Part shown: positions 7,963-15,999 of the stretch, piece by piece
How the letters are laid out: each line of letters begins with the position of its first letter
How positions within the stretch are numbered: position 1 is the first letter of the stretch
NCBI RefSeq assembly: GCF_900156345.1
Contig: NZ_FTPP01000003.1
Coordinates: 372,001 to 436,000 of the forward strand
Direction: 5' to 3'
Length of the DNA stretch: 64,000 nt
DNA from: Pontibacter indicus
Lineage (GTDB): Bacteria > Bacteroidota > Bacteroidia > Cytophagales > Hymenobacteraceae
Program-made: the position numbers and the translations under genes
The notes under the pieces: model-generated
The model's database searches: none
Told to the model about the DNA's origin: nothing
The model's input: only the letters and a program-made list of their open reading frames with translations

Positions 7963-9189
7963 TTACTTTACGGCAATTGGATCAGCGTTTCCGTCCGGAT
8001 CGTTCTTCACAGTGCCACTTGTTCTAAGTGGACCGTGCAGCAACAGACCGGCTACGTGCGGAGACGCCATCGACGTACCGCTAATCGTGTTGTAGGCACC
8101 ACCTTTCCAGGTAGAGTTGATGCTCACACCAGGGGCGCAAACGTCTACCGGCGGGTTGCCATAGTTAGAGAAGCTGGCCCATGAATCAGAAGAGTTCATG
8201 GCAGACACGGTGTAGATGTTCGCGTGGTTAGCGCGGGCTGGAGACGAGTTGTTGGCATGCGTAGACTCGTTACCGGCAGCCAGGGCAAACTTAATACCCT
8301 TGCTGGCAGCAGCAACCACAGCGTCGTCAAGCGCCTGAGAAGTTGGTCCACCCAAGCTCATGTTGGCTACATCACCTGACTGAGCAGCAGAAGCTACGTA
8401 GTCAACGCCGGCAATTACGCCAGAGTACGAGCCGCTACCGCGTGAGTCAAGCACTTTTACGGCTACCACAGTAGCATCGTGCGCCACACCAATAACACCG
8501 ATCGAGTTGTTTTTAGCTGCGATCGTACCCGCTACGTGCGTACCGTGACCGTTTCCGTCGTCAGCCGATCCAGCATCTTTACCTGAAGTAAAGAAGGTTC
8601 TGCTGCGGTTCACATCCACTTTCAGATCTGGGTGATCAAGGTCGATGCCTGAGTCGATCACCCAAGCCGTTTTACCGGTTCCGTCACCGTAACCCACACG
8701 CGCAATGCCGTAAGGTACGGTCTGGCCTGTAGAGCCGCCGCCACCTGGCTTGCCACCGCCTGGCGCCAGCATCACCACTCTGTCTTGCTCTATATAAGCT
8801 ACACGGCTATCATTGCGAAGTGCGTCAATCTGGTCGTCAGCCATCTTAACAGCCACACCTACGATGGCCTGTCCGAAGGCCTGCTCGATGGTTGCACCAG
8901 CAATGCCGTTAGAAGAAAGTAATTCCTGACCCATTTCACGCACTGCGTTTACACGCTCGGCGTATGTAACAGTACCATCCAGACGCTGGTTGGCGTCCTT
9001 CTTAAATACAACAATGTACTGTCCTTTGATAACTGCCCCGTTCTGGGTAGAAGTCTGTAAATTCTCTGCTACTTCGGTAGCTTCCGGAGCCTCAGAGTCG
9101 CAAGAGGTAAATGATACGGCAGCAGAAGAGAGAGCTGCGCCAAATAGTACAGAACGCAGGACGTTCTTAACGCGTAAGGTGTTTTTCAT
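7963..9189 (-). CDS. Subtilisin-like serine peptidase (S8, proteinase K-like) with I9 propeptide
   Basis: 408 residues. A signal with a possible lipobox (SFTSC, Cys30) is followed by an inhibitor I9 propeptide (~55-138: GQYIVVFKKDAN ... VAYIEQDRVV) that folds the enzyme and is cut off, then a Gly-rich linker. The catalytic residues are Asp179 (WVIDSGID), His215 (GHGTHVAGT), Asn307 of the oxyanion hole (AAGNES) and Ser373 (SGTSMASPHVAG). The C-terminus is short and lacks a Por-type secretion domain. Expected to be an exported broad-specificity endopeptidase. Single gene, terminator at 7905-7934. Confidence 0.93.
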   Translation of the reverse strand: MKNTLRVKNVLRSVLFGAALSSAAVSFTSCDSEAPEATEVAENLQTSTQNGAVIKGQYIVVFKKDANQRLDGTVTYAERVNAVREMGQELLSSNGIAGATIEQAFGQAIVGVAVKMADDQIDALRNDSRVAYIEQDRVVMLAPGGGKPGGGGSTGQTVPYGIARVGYGDGTGKTAWVIDSGIDLDHPDLKVDVNRSRTFFTSGKDAGSADDGNGHGTHVAGTIAAKNNSIGVIGVAHDATVVAVKVLDSRGSGSYSGVIAGVDYVASAAQSGDVANMSLGGPTSQALDDAVVAAASKGIKFALAAGNESTHANNSSPARANHANIYTVSAMNSSDSWASFSNYGNPPVDVCAPGVSINSTWKGGAYNTISGTSMASPHVAGLLLHGPLRTSGTVKNDPDGNADPIAVK

Positions 9190-9607
9190 ACTTGAAAAAG
9201 ATGTTAGGTTAGTTAAAGTTTTAAGGTTTATTATAAGGATAGTGGAACCTAAACTATTGAACTGGATTTATATATCCAAATAAAAGTATAATTTTTTTAA
9301 AAGTTTTTTTCTGAAATGCACTTAACACTATCTGCAAGCCACACGTTGTTACAACATTTAAATTGCACTGAAACCAGGACCAAATTTCTGGGCTACATTG
9401 CAACAGAGCGCCTTTTCAAGGTATATACTGGTTCCAGAATTTTTGAGGCGCGCTTTATACGGCTCTCTTAACGCAAGGTTTCTATTAGCGCTGCACTATC
9501 TTTAAAAAATTAAATTTTAATCTAACTTTAATAAGTCTGGAGTCCAATTTTATTTGCACCTTGTACTCTGATTTCACTATATTAACAGACGCACTAAACT
9601 CACCGCT
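9190..9607. other. Intergenic spacer with two divergent starts
   Basis: 418 bases, strongly A/T-rich between 9280 and 9320 and again near 9500. It must contain promoters for the divergent subtilisin and cyclophilin genes. The only box-like strings are one-mismatch versions: TTTATTTG on the minus strand near 9275 and a TTTATTTGCACC near 9550 on the plus strand. No reading frame, repeat or hairpin stands out. Confidence 0.5.
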
Positions 9608-10375
9608 ATGAACTATTCGAAAAAAACACGCTACCCCCAGTCTCTTCTTTGGGTGATCGCTCTCTTCATTGGCCTCGCGGCCTGCCAACCCAAAACAGAA
9701 GAACAAACCACAGCCGAGAAAATCGAGACCGATACAGAAGCCGGGCTCGAGCCACTCACCTCGGAGAATGCTGTTGAAATACTGACTACCTATGGGAAAG
9801 AGCACACTGACAGCCTGATCCTGATCAGCACGCGCCACGGCGACATCAAGCTGCGCCTATACCCTGAAACGCCCCTGCACCGCGCCAACTTTTTGCGCCT
9901 CACCAAAGCAGGCTTCTACGACCAGGGAGAATTCTACCGTGTTGTGAAAGGCTTTGCCGTGCAGGGCGGCGACTCTGATACCCGCACCATGAAAAACGGG
10001 GCCTACAAAATTCCGCAGGAGTTCAACCCCAAATACATCCACAAGCGCGGTGCTCTGGCCATGGCCCGCTACGGCGACGAGCGCAACCCGGAAAAGGAGT
10101 CTTCTTCGCACAACTTCTACATTGTGCAGGGCGAGCCCAAAACAGTGCAGGAACTCAAGGCTTTCGAAGCGAAACACAACATCAAGTATACCCCGGAGCA
10201 GATTAAGCTTTATACTACAATAGGAGGTGAGCCGTCTCTGGACCAGGAATACACGGTGTTTGGAGAAGTGATTGAAGGGATGGAAGTAGTGGATAAGATC
10301 TCAGAAGAGCCGGTAGACGGGCAGAACTGGCCACGGGACATCGTGCCGCACACGATCAAGGCGATCAAGCAATAG
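9608..10375 (+). CDS. Cyclophilin-type peptidyl-prolyl isomerase lipoprotein
   Basis: 255 residues. The lipobox GLAAC gives Cys26. The cyclophilin barrel starts with DSLILISTRHGDIKLRLYPETPLHRANFLRLTKAGFYDQGEFYRVVKGFAVQGGD, which contains the FYRV and QGGD elements of the active cleft. It then has RGALAMARYGDERNPEKESSSHNFYIVQG, where the HNFYI segment replaces the SQFFI of the classical enzyme, and ends with YTVFGEVIEGMEVVDKI. A charged insertion (~185-205) occurs before the last strands, as in Bacteroidota periplasmic cyclophilins. It catalyses cis-trans proline isomerisation of exported proteins. Terminator at 10401. Confidence 0.92.
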   Translation: MNYSKKTRYPQSLLWVIALFIGLAACQPKTEEQTTAEKIETDTEAGLEPLTSENAVEILTTYGKEHTDSLILISTRHGDIKLRLYPETPLHRANFLRLTKAGFYDQGEFYRVVKGFAVQGGDSDTRTMKNGAYKIPQEFNPKYIHKRGALAMARYGDERNPEKESSSHNFYIVQGEPKTVQELKAFEAKHNIKYTPEQIKLYTTIGGEPSLDQEYTVFGEVIEGMEVVDKISEEPVDGQNWPRDIVPHTIKAIKQ

Positions 10376-10400
10376 ACATTACTTACAGTAAGGTATAAGC

Positions 10401-10435
10401 AAAAAGCCCCGGCCATAATTGGTCGGGGCTTTTTG
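10401..10435. terminator. Bidirectional terminator
   Basis: AAAAAGCCCCGGCC and GGTCGGGGCTTTTT around ATAATT. It serves the cyclophilin gene and the convergent S9 peptidase gene that ends at 10462. Confidence 0.9.
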
Positions 10436-10461
10436 TTTATTGATCAAGGTATGGCTATACC

Positions 10462-12933
10462 TTACTGCACCTGACGGTTCTTCACGTAGGTGTTCAGCCA
10501 GGTGTCCATTTCCCACAGCATGTGCAGGATCGACTCACGGGCAGCGTAGCCATGGCTTTCGTGCGGCAGGAACACTAGTCGCGTGGTGGCGCCGTGGCCT
10601 TTCAGGGCGTTGTAGAAGCGCTCGCTCTGCACCGGAAAGGTACCGGAGTTGTTATCAGCCTCTCCGTGGATGAGCAGGATCGGAGTCTTCACTTTATGGG
10701 CAGCGGAGAACGGCGACATACGGTTGTATACCTCCGGCGCCTGCCAGTAGGTGCGCTCCTCCTGCTGGAAGCCAAATGGTGTGAGCGTACGGTTATAAGC
10801 ACCGCTTCGGGCTATACCTGCAGCAAACAGATCGGAATGCGCCAACAGGTTACCGGTCATGAAGGCACCATAAGAGTGTCCACCCACGGCGATGCGCTTC
10901 GGATCGGCCACGCCCATGCTCACGGTCTTGTCGATGGCGGCTTTGGCGTTGGCAACCAGTTGCTCTACGTAAGTGTCATTTGGCTGCGCTTCGCCCTCTC
11001 CCACTATCGGGAAGTCGGTGCGGTCGAGCACGGCGTAGCCCTGCGTTACCCAGAACAGCGGCGAACCGGAACTGATGCGGGTGAACTCGTAAGGCGAGCT
11101 CTTTACCTGACCGGCTGCTGCAGCGTTCTTAAATTCTCGCGGGTAGGCCCACATCAGCATCGGCAGCGGACCATTTTCTTTCTTATAGTCCTTCGGTAGG
11201 TATAGCACAGCTGTCAGTTTCACACCGTCGTTGCGCTCGTACTGCAGCATCTCTTTCTGCACGCCCTGCAGTTGTGGGTATGGGTGCGGGAATTTGGTCA
11301 CCTGCGTCATGCGCTTCTTGTTCAGGTCGCGCACGAAGTAGTTGGGCACTTCCTGCTCAGACTCGCGGCGCGTGATAATACGCTTGCTGTTCAGGTCGAT
11401 GATATCCACCGGACGCTCGTAATAAGGGGCCTCGGAACGGAAAAGGATTTTGGCCTTCTTCGACTTGAGGTTGAACTCGCTCAGGAACGGACGGTTGCCT
11501 TCCGGCGAGCCGCCTTCACTGATCATGTAAATGTTGTCGCCTTTCTTGTCGGTCAACAGTACACTGCGGCCATACTGGTTTTTGGTATACACCGGGCTGC
11601 CCGGGTCGCTGTAGCCGTCTTCGTAAGAGCGCTCGATCAGCACCGTGCCGGCCTGTGCAGGCTTCGATGGATCGATGCGCAACACGCGTTCGGTACGGGT
11701 CTTCCAGAGGCGCTCGTTTACCAGCGCCAGGTCGTTGTTGCCCCACTGCACGCCACGGTATCGGTATTTGGTGCCGGCCAGTTTGGCAGGTTTTCCAGAG
11801 AAAGGCGCATCGAGCATAAACACCACGTCACGCTCGGCCACTTCTTTGGTTGCGTCACCGCCGTCCTGCGCCTCTGCCCAGTAAAGGGTAGCAGGCTTGT
11901 CGGGGCGCCAGTTGTAGCCGCGCGGACCTTTGGCCACGTTATCGAAGCCGATCGGAATGTCTTCGGCCAGTGGCAGTTGGGCCATTTGCTTTACCACCTT
12001 GCCGTCGCGGCCCCACACCTCCACGTTGTATGGGAAGTAATAGTGCGGCACCAGGTATGAGTATGGCTTCTGAATGGTTTCCACCAACAGGAACTGCCCG
12101 TCCGGCGACACGTCGGCGCTCTTGATGATGCCGGCCTGACCAACTGGCTGCTGCTTGCCGTCGAGGCTCACCAGTTTCAGTTGGGTTTGCATGTAGTAGT
12201 CGAACAGTTGCTCATCGTTCTTATTCTTGAGCAGGTCCTGGTAGGTGCGCGAAGGGTTGGCCTTGCCGATGTTCTCCTGAATGTTCGGGCCGGTCGGCAC
12301 CAGGCTGGCTTTCGGCATTTCGCCGCGCTTCTCGTCCACGAACTTCACCAGCATTGACTTGCTGTCCGGCATCCACGAGAACGGTCGGCCGCTATACGCA
12401 TCGTTGAGTGTGGCCTCGGTCAGCTTGCGTGCCTGACGGTCGGCTATACCTGCCACCCACAGCTCAATGCCGTTGGCTTTGGTGATGGTGAAAGCGATCT
12501 GCTTTTCGTCCGGCGACCAGGTTACGTAAGAGATCTGCGCATTTTGCGGTATACCTGCCAGCTCAAACTCCTGCCCGCCGTTCACCTGCTTCAGCTTGAT
12601 GTTGTTGATGAACGTGGCACGGCTCTGGCCATTGGTGGCAGGGTTGATGCGCAAACCAGCCAGACGGCTTTCGGGTTGCGCCAGCTCTTCGATACTGGGG
12701 TAACCTGCCCGCTCGAGCAGCAGCATCCAGTCGCCTTTGGAGTTGATGCTGACACCGGGTGTGGAAGGTGCGTCGATGATGGAGGCGATGGCCTCGGGTG
12801 GTCGCTGGTAGCCGGTGGTGGCCTGCTTGCCGCCCTGCGCAAATACGACAGGGGCCGGGGAGCCCGCCAGCAACAACAGGCTCAGCATCGAAGCAGCCAA
12901 TCGCTTCGAGGTTCTCAGAGTCTTGATGTGCAT
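10462..12933 (-). CDS. S9D-type prolyl oligopeptidase family peptidase (glutamyl endopeptidase-like)
   Basis: 823 residues with a Sec signal (MLSLLLLAGSPAPVVFAQ). A WD/propeller domain spans ~60-560, with repeated SWMPDSKSM-type blades. The alpha/beta-hydrolase domain carries Ser687 (GGHSYGAF), Asp760 (HGEADNNSG) and His794 (PHESHGY). The stretch WAYPREFKNAAAAGQVKSSPYEF followed by SPLFWVTQGYAVLD closely resembles the chloroplast/cyanobacterial glutamyl endopeptidase branch (MEROPS S9D), so cleavage after Glu is the best guess. Likely periplasmic. Single gene ending at the terminator at 10401-10435. Confidence 0.9.
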   Translation of the reverse strand: MHIKTLRTSKRLAASMLSLLLLAGSPAPVVFAQGGKQATTGYQRPPEAIASIIDAPSTPGVSINSKGDWMLLLERAGYPSIEELAQPESRLAGLRINPATNGQSRATFINNIKLKQVNGGQEFELAGIPQNAQISYVTWSPDEKQIAFTITKANGIELWVAGIADRQARKLTEATLNDAYSGRPFSWMPDSKSMLVKFVDEKRGEMPKASLVPTGPNIQENIGKANPSRTYQDLLKNKNDEQLFDYYMQTQLKLVSLDGKQQPVGQAGIIKSADVSPDGQFLLVETIQKPYSYLVPHYYFPYNVEVWGRDGKVVKQMAQLPLAEDIPIGFDNVAKGPRGYNWRPDKPATLYWAEAQDGGDATKEVAERDVVFMLDAPFSGKPAKLAGTKYRYRGVQWGNNDLALVNERLWKTRTERVLRIDPSKPAQAGTVLIERSYEDGYSDPGSPVYTKNQYGRSVLLTDKKGDNIYMISEGGSPEGNRPFLSEFNLKSKKAKILFRSEAPYYERPVDIIDLNSKRIITRRESEQEVPNYFVRDLNKKRMTQVTKFPHPYPQLQGVQKEMLQYERNDGVKLTAVLYLPKDYKKENGPLPMLMWAYPREFKNAAAAGQVKSSPYEFTRISSGSPLFWVTQGYAVLDRTDFPIVGEGEAQPNDTYVEQLVANAKAAIDKTVSMGVADPKRIAVGGHSYGAFMTGNLLAHSDLFAAGIARSGAYNRTLTPFGFQQEERTYWQAPEVYNRMSPFSAAHKVKTPILLIHGEADNNSGTFPVQSERFYNALKGHGATTRLVFLPHESHGYAARESILHMLWEMDTWLNTYVKNRQVQ

Positions 12934-13161
12934 GTTTCTTTTAAGGTTAAGATGGGTTAGATGTGGAAATTAGACAATCCGTCAATCCGAAGGTTTAACT
13001 TACAACTGTTACCACAGAAAGCCTAATTTTTATACCGCTTCGCGCGGCATCATTCCTTTTCTCTTAGTTCCTTACATCAGGTATGGCACGTTACTTTAAG
13101 AAAATAGCGACCAAAGGGGTAAATTTCTGCTTTTCAGGCTGTATGAAAGCTGCTGCCTAAC

Positions 13162-13194
13162 TTGTATTGACTATATTGCAACTGGCTATACTTG
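13162..13194 (+). promoter_or_regulatory. Candidate promoter TTG-N22-TATACTTG
   Basis: TTG at 13162-13164 and TATACTTG at 13187-13194, one mismatch from TAnnTTTG, with a 22-base spacer. Transcription would begin about 13201, which is past the first ATG (13199) and favours the ATG at 13214. The identical box and spacing occur at 19761-19793. Confidence 0.45.
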
Positions 13195-13213
13195 AAAAAT
13201 GAACCTCCTCCAC

Positions 13214-13630
13214 ATGAAAATACGGGAGCTTACATCTTCTACCGGCAAAACCTACCTCACCATCCATTTCGATGAGCACCACCACTGGGTCTACAACGAC
13301 TGGATCGGCTATGTGTCTCCTGAAAACGTGAAGCAGGGCAGCCTGGCCGTATTGGAAGCCATTAAGCAGTATAAGGCCTCCTGCGGACTGAATGACAACC
13401 GCCACCTGGTGGGGCGCTGGGATGAGTCAGTGGAGTGGATTGAGCAGGTATGGATACCCATGGCAGCAGAGGCCGAACTAAAGTACTATGCCCACGTCGC
13501 GAACGCAGAGGCATTTGCCGCCGCCTCATCAGCCGATATGCTGAACCGGGTACGGGGACGCTTTGAGATGCGCATCTTTCAGGACATAGACGAGGCACGC
13601 GACTGGCTTACGGCCTGCCAGCAAAACTAA
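13214..13630 (+). CDS. Small STAS/SpoIIAA-like protein
   Basis: 138 residues from ATG 13214 (MKIRELTSSTGKTYLTIHFDE); ATG 13199 is possible, but the promoter call argues for the later start. The alternation of beta strands and helices with a closing RFEMRIFQDIDEARDWL resembles the Bacteroidota STAS/SEC14-like (SpoIIAA) family. A His-Asp-rich hairpin (HFDEHHHWVYNDWIGYV) lies at the front. No membrane segment or signal. Similarity was judged by eye. Probably an intracellular regulatory or scaffold protein; the partner is unknown. Confidence 0.6.
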   Translation: MKIRELTSSTGKTYLTIHFDEHHHWVYNDWIGYVSPENVKQGSLAVLEAIKQYKASCGLNDNRHLVGRWDESVEWIEQVWIPMAAEAELKYYAHVANAEAFAAASSADMLNRVRGRFEMRIFQDIDEARDWLTACQQN

Positions 13631-13708
13631 ACCGATGGTGTACGGCCGCACGTACATGAACTAATTCACAGCTTTTCCCCTTTAAAGGGTAGCCATTCAA
13701 ACGAATAC

Positions 13709-13987
13709 ATGAGCAAAGGATTCAACGTACCGGACAAAGTGATTTACGTCTGCACGGGTAGCAAATGCAAGAAAAAAGGCGGTAAGGACATCGGCAAGAC
13801 GCTTCGCAACATGATCAAAGACATGGGCCTGAAAGGTCAGGTGGAAGTCGTGAAGACTGAGTGCACCGACCGCTGTGACTTTGCCCCGGTCATGAGTTTT
13901 CAGCCGGACAACGTGTGGTTGCACCATACCACCGAAGAGCAGGCCATCCAGACCTTTAAAGAGCACATCCTGAAATCAGAAGAGTAG
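13709..13987 (+). CDS. Thioredoxin-like 2Fe-2S ferredoxin
   Basis: 92 residues. Four cysteines sit in the thioredoxin-like ferredoxin arrangement: YVCTGSKCKKKGG near the N-terminus and TECTDRCDFAP in the middle. They are expected to hold a 2Fe-2S cluster as in the NuoE/Shethna-type fold. No signal peptide. Members occur as free-standing electron carriers, and the redox partner is not encoded nearby. The stop codon abuts an intergenic repeat that starts at 13989. Confidence 0.8.
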   Translation: MSKGFNVPDKVIYVCTGSKCKKKGGKDIGKTLRNMIKDMGLKGQVEVVKTECTDRCDFAPVMSFQPDNVWLHHTTEEQAIQTFKEHILKSEE

Positions 13988-13988
13988 A

Positions 13989-14110
13989 TCTTTTTCGTAT
14001 CACTTTTTTCGTATCGCTACACACGTATCAAGTAGCACGATGTCTTTGGAAAGTCATTGACAAAGGAGTTTTTGACAAAGAACAAAAGACGTTGTTGCAG
14101 GTATAGCCGA
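13989..14110. repeat. Intergenic repeat, copy 1 of an inverted pair
   Basis: Contains TCTTTTTCGTATCAC, ACACGTATCAAGTAGCACGATG-type sequence and a TTTTTGACA string. The same blocks occur in the same order, reverse-complemented, at 15870-15999. Two near copies of a TTTTTGAC-AAAGAC unit lie at about 14070 and 14128. No coding potential. Confidence 0.65.
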
Positions 14111-14210
14111 TCCGGGACAAGAGACTTTTTGACGAAAGACAAAAGACACCTTAAACAGGTATAGCTACTGAAACATACCCCTTATGCTGAGCGCTAAGGT
14201 ATAGCATCAT

Positions 14211-14248
14211 AAAAAAAAGCCTTTGGAGCGAATCCAAAGGCTTTTTTT
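14211..14248. terminator. Bidirectional terminator
   Basis: A-run, GCCTTTGG, short loop, CCAAAGGC, T-run. It lies just beyond the ferritin stop codon and serves the minus strand; it could also stop transcripts from the ferredoxin side. Confidence 0.88.
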
Positions 14249-14267
14249 ATTTGACTACAGGTATAGC

Positions 14268-14804
14268 TTAACCTTCGTAAGTATCCTCGTACGTGATCTT
14301 TGGTACACGCTTGTCGATCTCGTACTGGCCAGTTCCCTCCTCGCCTATCACGTCGAATAGCTCGAGCGCACGGCGGGCTACATATTCTTCTTCGATCTGC
14401 TCTTTCAGGAACCACTGCAGGAACGTGAATGTCACAAAGTCTTTTGTCTTCATGCACTTGTCGGCCATGCGGTTGAACGACTGCGTTACAGCAATCTCCT
14501 GCTGCAATGCTTGCTCAAACACGCTTCTGAAAGACTCGAACTCGATCTGAACGCCCGTGATGTCCGGCGACACGGCGCGGCCGCCCATATCGGACACGTA
14601 CTTGAACAAACGCAGCATGTGTTCGCGCTCCTCGTCGGACTGCTTTTTGAAATAACCAGCGCTGAAGTCGAAGCCATTGCGGTCGCACCAGGCAGACATG
14701 GCCAGGTACATGGCCGAGGCCTCCCCTTCCATTTTGATCTGTTCGTTGAGCACTCTCTCTATCTCTTCGGTAAGCGAAGTTCTTAGCCTTAGTAAATCCT
14801 TCAT
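14268..14804 (-). CDS. ftnA: Ferritin
   Basis: 178 residues from ATG 14804 (MKDLLRLRTSLTEEIERVL). The frame stays open to 14948, but that extension is not ferritin-like. The four-helix bundle carries the ferroxidase set: Glu in EEIERVLNEQIKMEGEASAMYLAM, the ExxH pair EEREHM, and the later Glu/Gln residues in VFEQALQQEIAVTQSF and FLQWFLKEQIEEE. It oxidises Fe(II) and stores iron as a 24-mer in the cytosol. Upstream is a small inverted repeat CTTACC-N4-GGTAAG (about 14875), a possible regulatory site. No Fur box was recognised. Confidence 0.93.
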   Translation of the reverse strand: MKDLLRLRTSLTEEIERVLNEQIKMEGEASAMYLAMSAWCDRNGFDFSAGYFKKQSDEEREHMLRLFKYVSDMGGRAVSPDITGVQIEFESFRSVFEQALQQEIAVTQSFNRMADKCMKTKDFVTFTFLQWFLKEQIEEEYVARRALELFDVIGEEGTGQYEIDKRVPKITYEDTYEG

Positions 14805-14937
14805 AGGTATGGGGTGTTTTTCGTTTCTAATTGAAGGCATGCGCCAGACAGGGCATGCGTCTTTTATTCTTACCATTAAGGTAAGTATAATGTTTTGAAA
14901 ACGGATGCGGGAGGCGAAATATGGAAGAAGTCTAAAT

Positions 14938-14965
14938 AAAAAAAGCACAACTGAGAGGTTGTGCT
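14938..14965 (-). terminator. Terminator of the 14991-15374 gene
   Basis: Arms AGCACAAC (14944-14951) and GTTGTGCT (14958-14965) with the A-run at 14938-14944 read as a T-tract on the minus strand. Confidence 0.75.
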
Positions 14966-14990
14966 GGCAGGTATGGCTGGTGTTGCGGGG

Positions 14991-15374
14991 CTAGGTTTCG
15001 AGCGGTGTGAGGCACTCGTGCAACAGGCGGTTCAGCTCGAGGGTGAACTTGGCGCCGGCCAGCAGGTCGCGCAGGGCGTGTAGCTCTGTCAGCGACAAGA
15101 TAAAGCAGCGGTCGCAGCCGCATACCGATACAATTTCGTAATCAGAGGAGCGGCTTGGGTTAGCGGCCATCTGCTGCAGGTCGATGCTTGCCACCACTTT
15201 TCTCAAACGCAGAAAAGTGTCTACCTTTAGCACGTTCAGTGTTCCGTTGAAGAACAACATCAGGCGGTTTTTACGATCGCACTGATAAACGGCGCCAGCC
15301 TCGTTTGCGTAAATCTCGACTAACTCAGTAGTAGCTGCTATCTTCTCTCCGGGCTTTACGATCGCTGCAATCAT
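14991..15374 (-). CDS. Uncharacterised Bacteroidota small protein with CGCDRC motif
   Basis: 127 residues. The middle reads VYQCDRKNRLMLFFNGTLNVLKVDTFLRLRKVV, followed by VCGCDRCFILSLTELHALRDLLAGA. The clustered Cys (C-G-C-D-R-C) hint at metal or redox binding but no fold is certain. It resembles short, uncharacterised proteins found across Hymenobacter and relatives; I could not name the family with confidence. Expression is supported by a well-formed promoter at 15408-15438 and a terminator at 14938. No signal peptide. Confidence 0.7.
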   Translation of the reverse strand: MIAAIVKPGEKIAATTELVEIYANEAGAVYQCDRKNRLMLFFNGTLNVLKVDTFLRLRKVVASIDLQQMAANPSRSSDYEIVSVCGCDRCFILSLTELHALRDLLAGAKFTLELNRLLHECLTPLET

Positions 15375-15407
15375 AGTGGTGGCGCTTGTATTTATAATCT
15401 AACGTCA

Positions 15408-15438
15408 CAAAGGTAAGGCCTATTTAGAATCAGTCCAA
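15408..15438 (-). promoter_or_regulatory. Bacteroidota promoter TTG-N20-TACCTTTG
   Basis: On the minus strand TTG (15436-15438) and TACCTTTG (15408-15415) are separated by 20 bases, an exact fit to TTG-N17-23-TAnnTTTG. The ATG at 15374 lies about 27 bases from the expected start point. Confidence 0.7.
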
Positions 15439-15483
15439 ATAAATTTAAATGATATTCATCATCTCCACAAAACAGGTATAGGC

Positions 15484-15858
15484 ATGGCACAAAAAATAGA
15501 GAAAGTAAACCTGGCCGAGAAGTTTGCCCTGATACCGGATCACTGGAATCCGCGGATAGCGGGTGAGTTGAACGGGCAGCAGGTAAAGCTCGCCAAATTT
15601 AAGGGTGCCTTCGACTGGCACCACCACGAGCACGAAGACGAGTTGTTTCTGGTCGTAAATGGCAGTTTTGTGATGGAGTTCCGAGACAAAACGATCACCC
15701 TGCAGCCCGGCGAGTTTCTGATCGTGCCGCGTGGTGTAGAGCATCGGCCTGTGGCGCACGAAGAGGCGGAAATACTGTTGTTTGAGCCGGCCTCAACCGT
15801 CAACACCGGCAACCTGACCGACAGCGAGCGCACCCGCACGAACCTGGAGCGGCTGTAG
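15484..15858 (+). CDS. Single-domain cupin protein
   Basis: 124 residues. Cupin motif 1 is present as WHHHEHEDELFLVVNGSFVMEF, with the HxH-x4-E metal ligands, and motif 2 as PGEFLIVPRGVEHRPVA. Metal-binding, cytosolic, one small barrel. The reaction cannot be told from sequence. The upstream spacer is shared with the divergent gene at 15374 and the downstream one holds a repeat copy. Confidence 0.88.
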   Translation: MAQKIEKVNLAEKFALIPDHWNPRIAGELNGQQVKLAKFKGAFDWHHHEHEDELFLVVNGSFVMEFRDKTITLQPGEFLIVPRGVEHRPVAHEEAEILLFEPASTVNTGNLTDSERTRTNLERL

Positions 15859-15869
15859 GACTAGGTATA

Positions 15870-15999
15870 GAAATTGACAAAAGACTATTTGATAAAGGAC
15901 TCTTGCGATTTTCATCCTATGTCAAAAATTCCTTTTTCAAATACTCACTGAAGGCATCGTGCTACTTGATACGTGTGTCGTGATACGAAAAAGACCTAC
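15870..15999. repeat. Intergenic repeat, copy 2 (inverted)
   Basis: Reverse complement of the block at 13989-14110. GTGATACGAAAAAGA, CATCGTGCTACTTGATACGTGTGT and TGTCAAAAATTCCTTTTTC have counterparts in the first copy. The two copies bracket the ferritin-cupin segment. The last bases run into the end of the 15996 gene. Confidence 0.65.

Noticed and set aside
11272..12060. 262-codon plus-strand frame
   Set aside because: Antisense to the S9D peptidase, which has a complete triad and family signatures.
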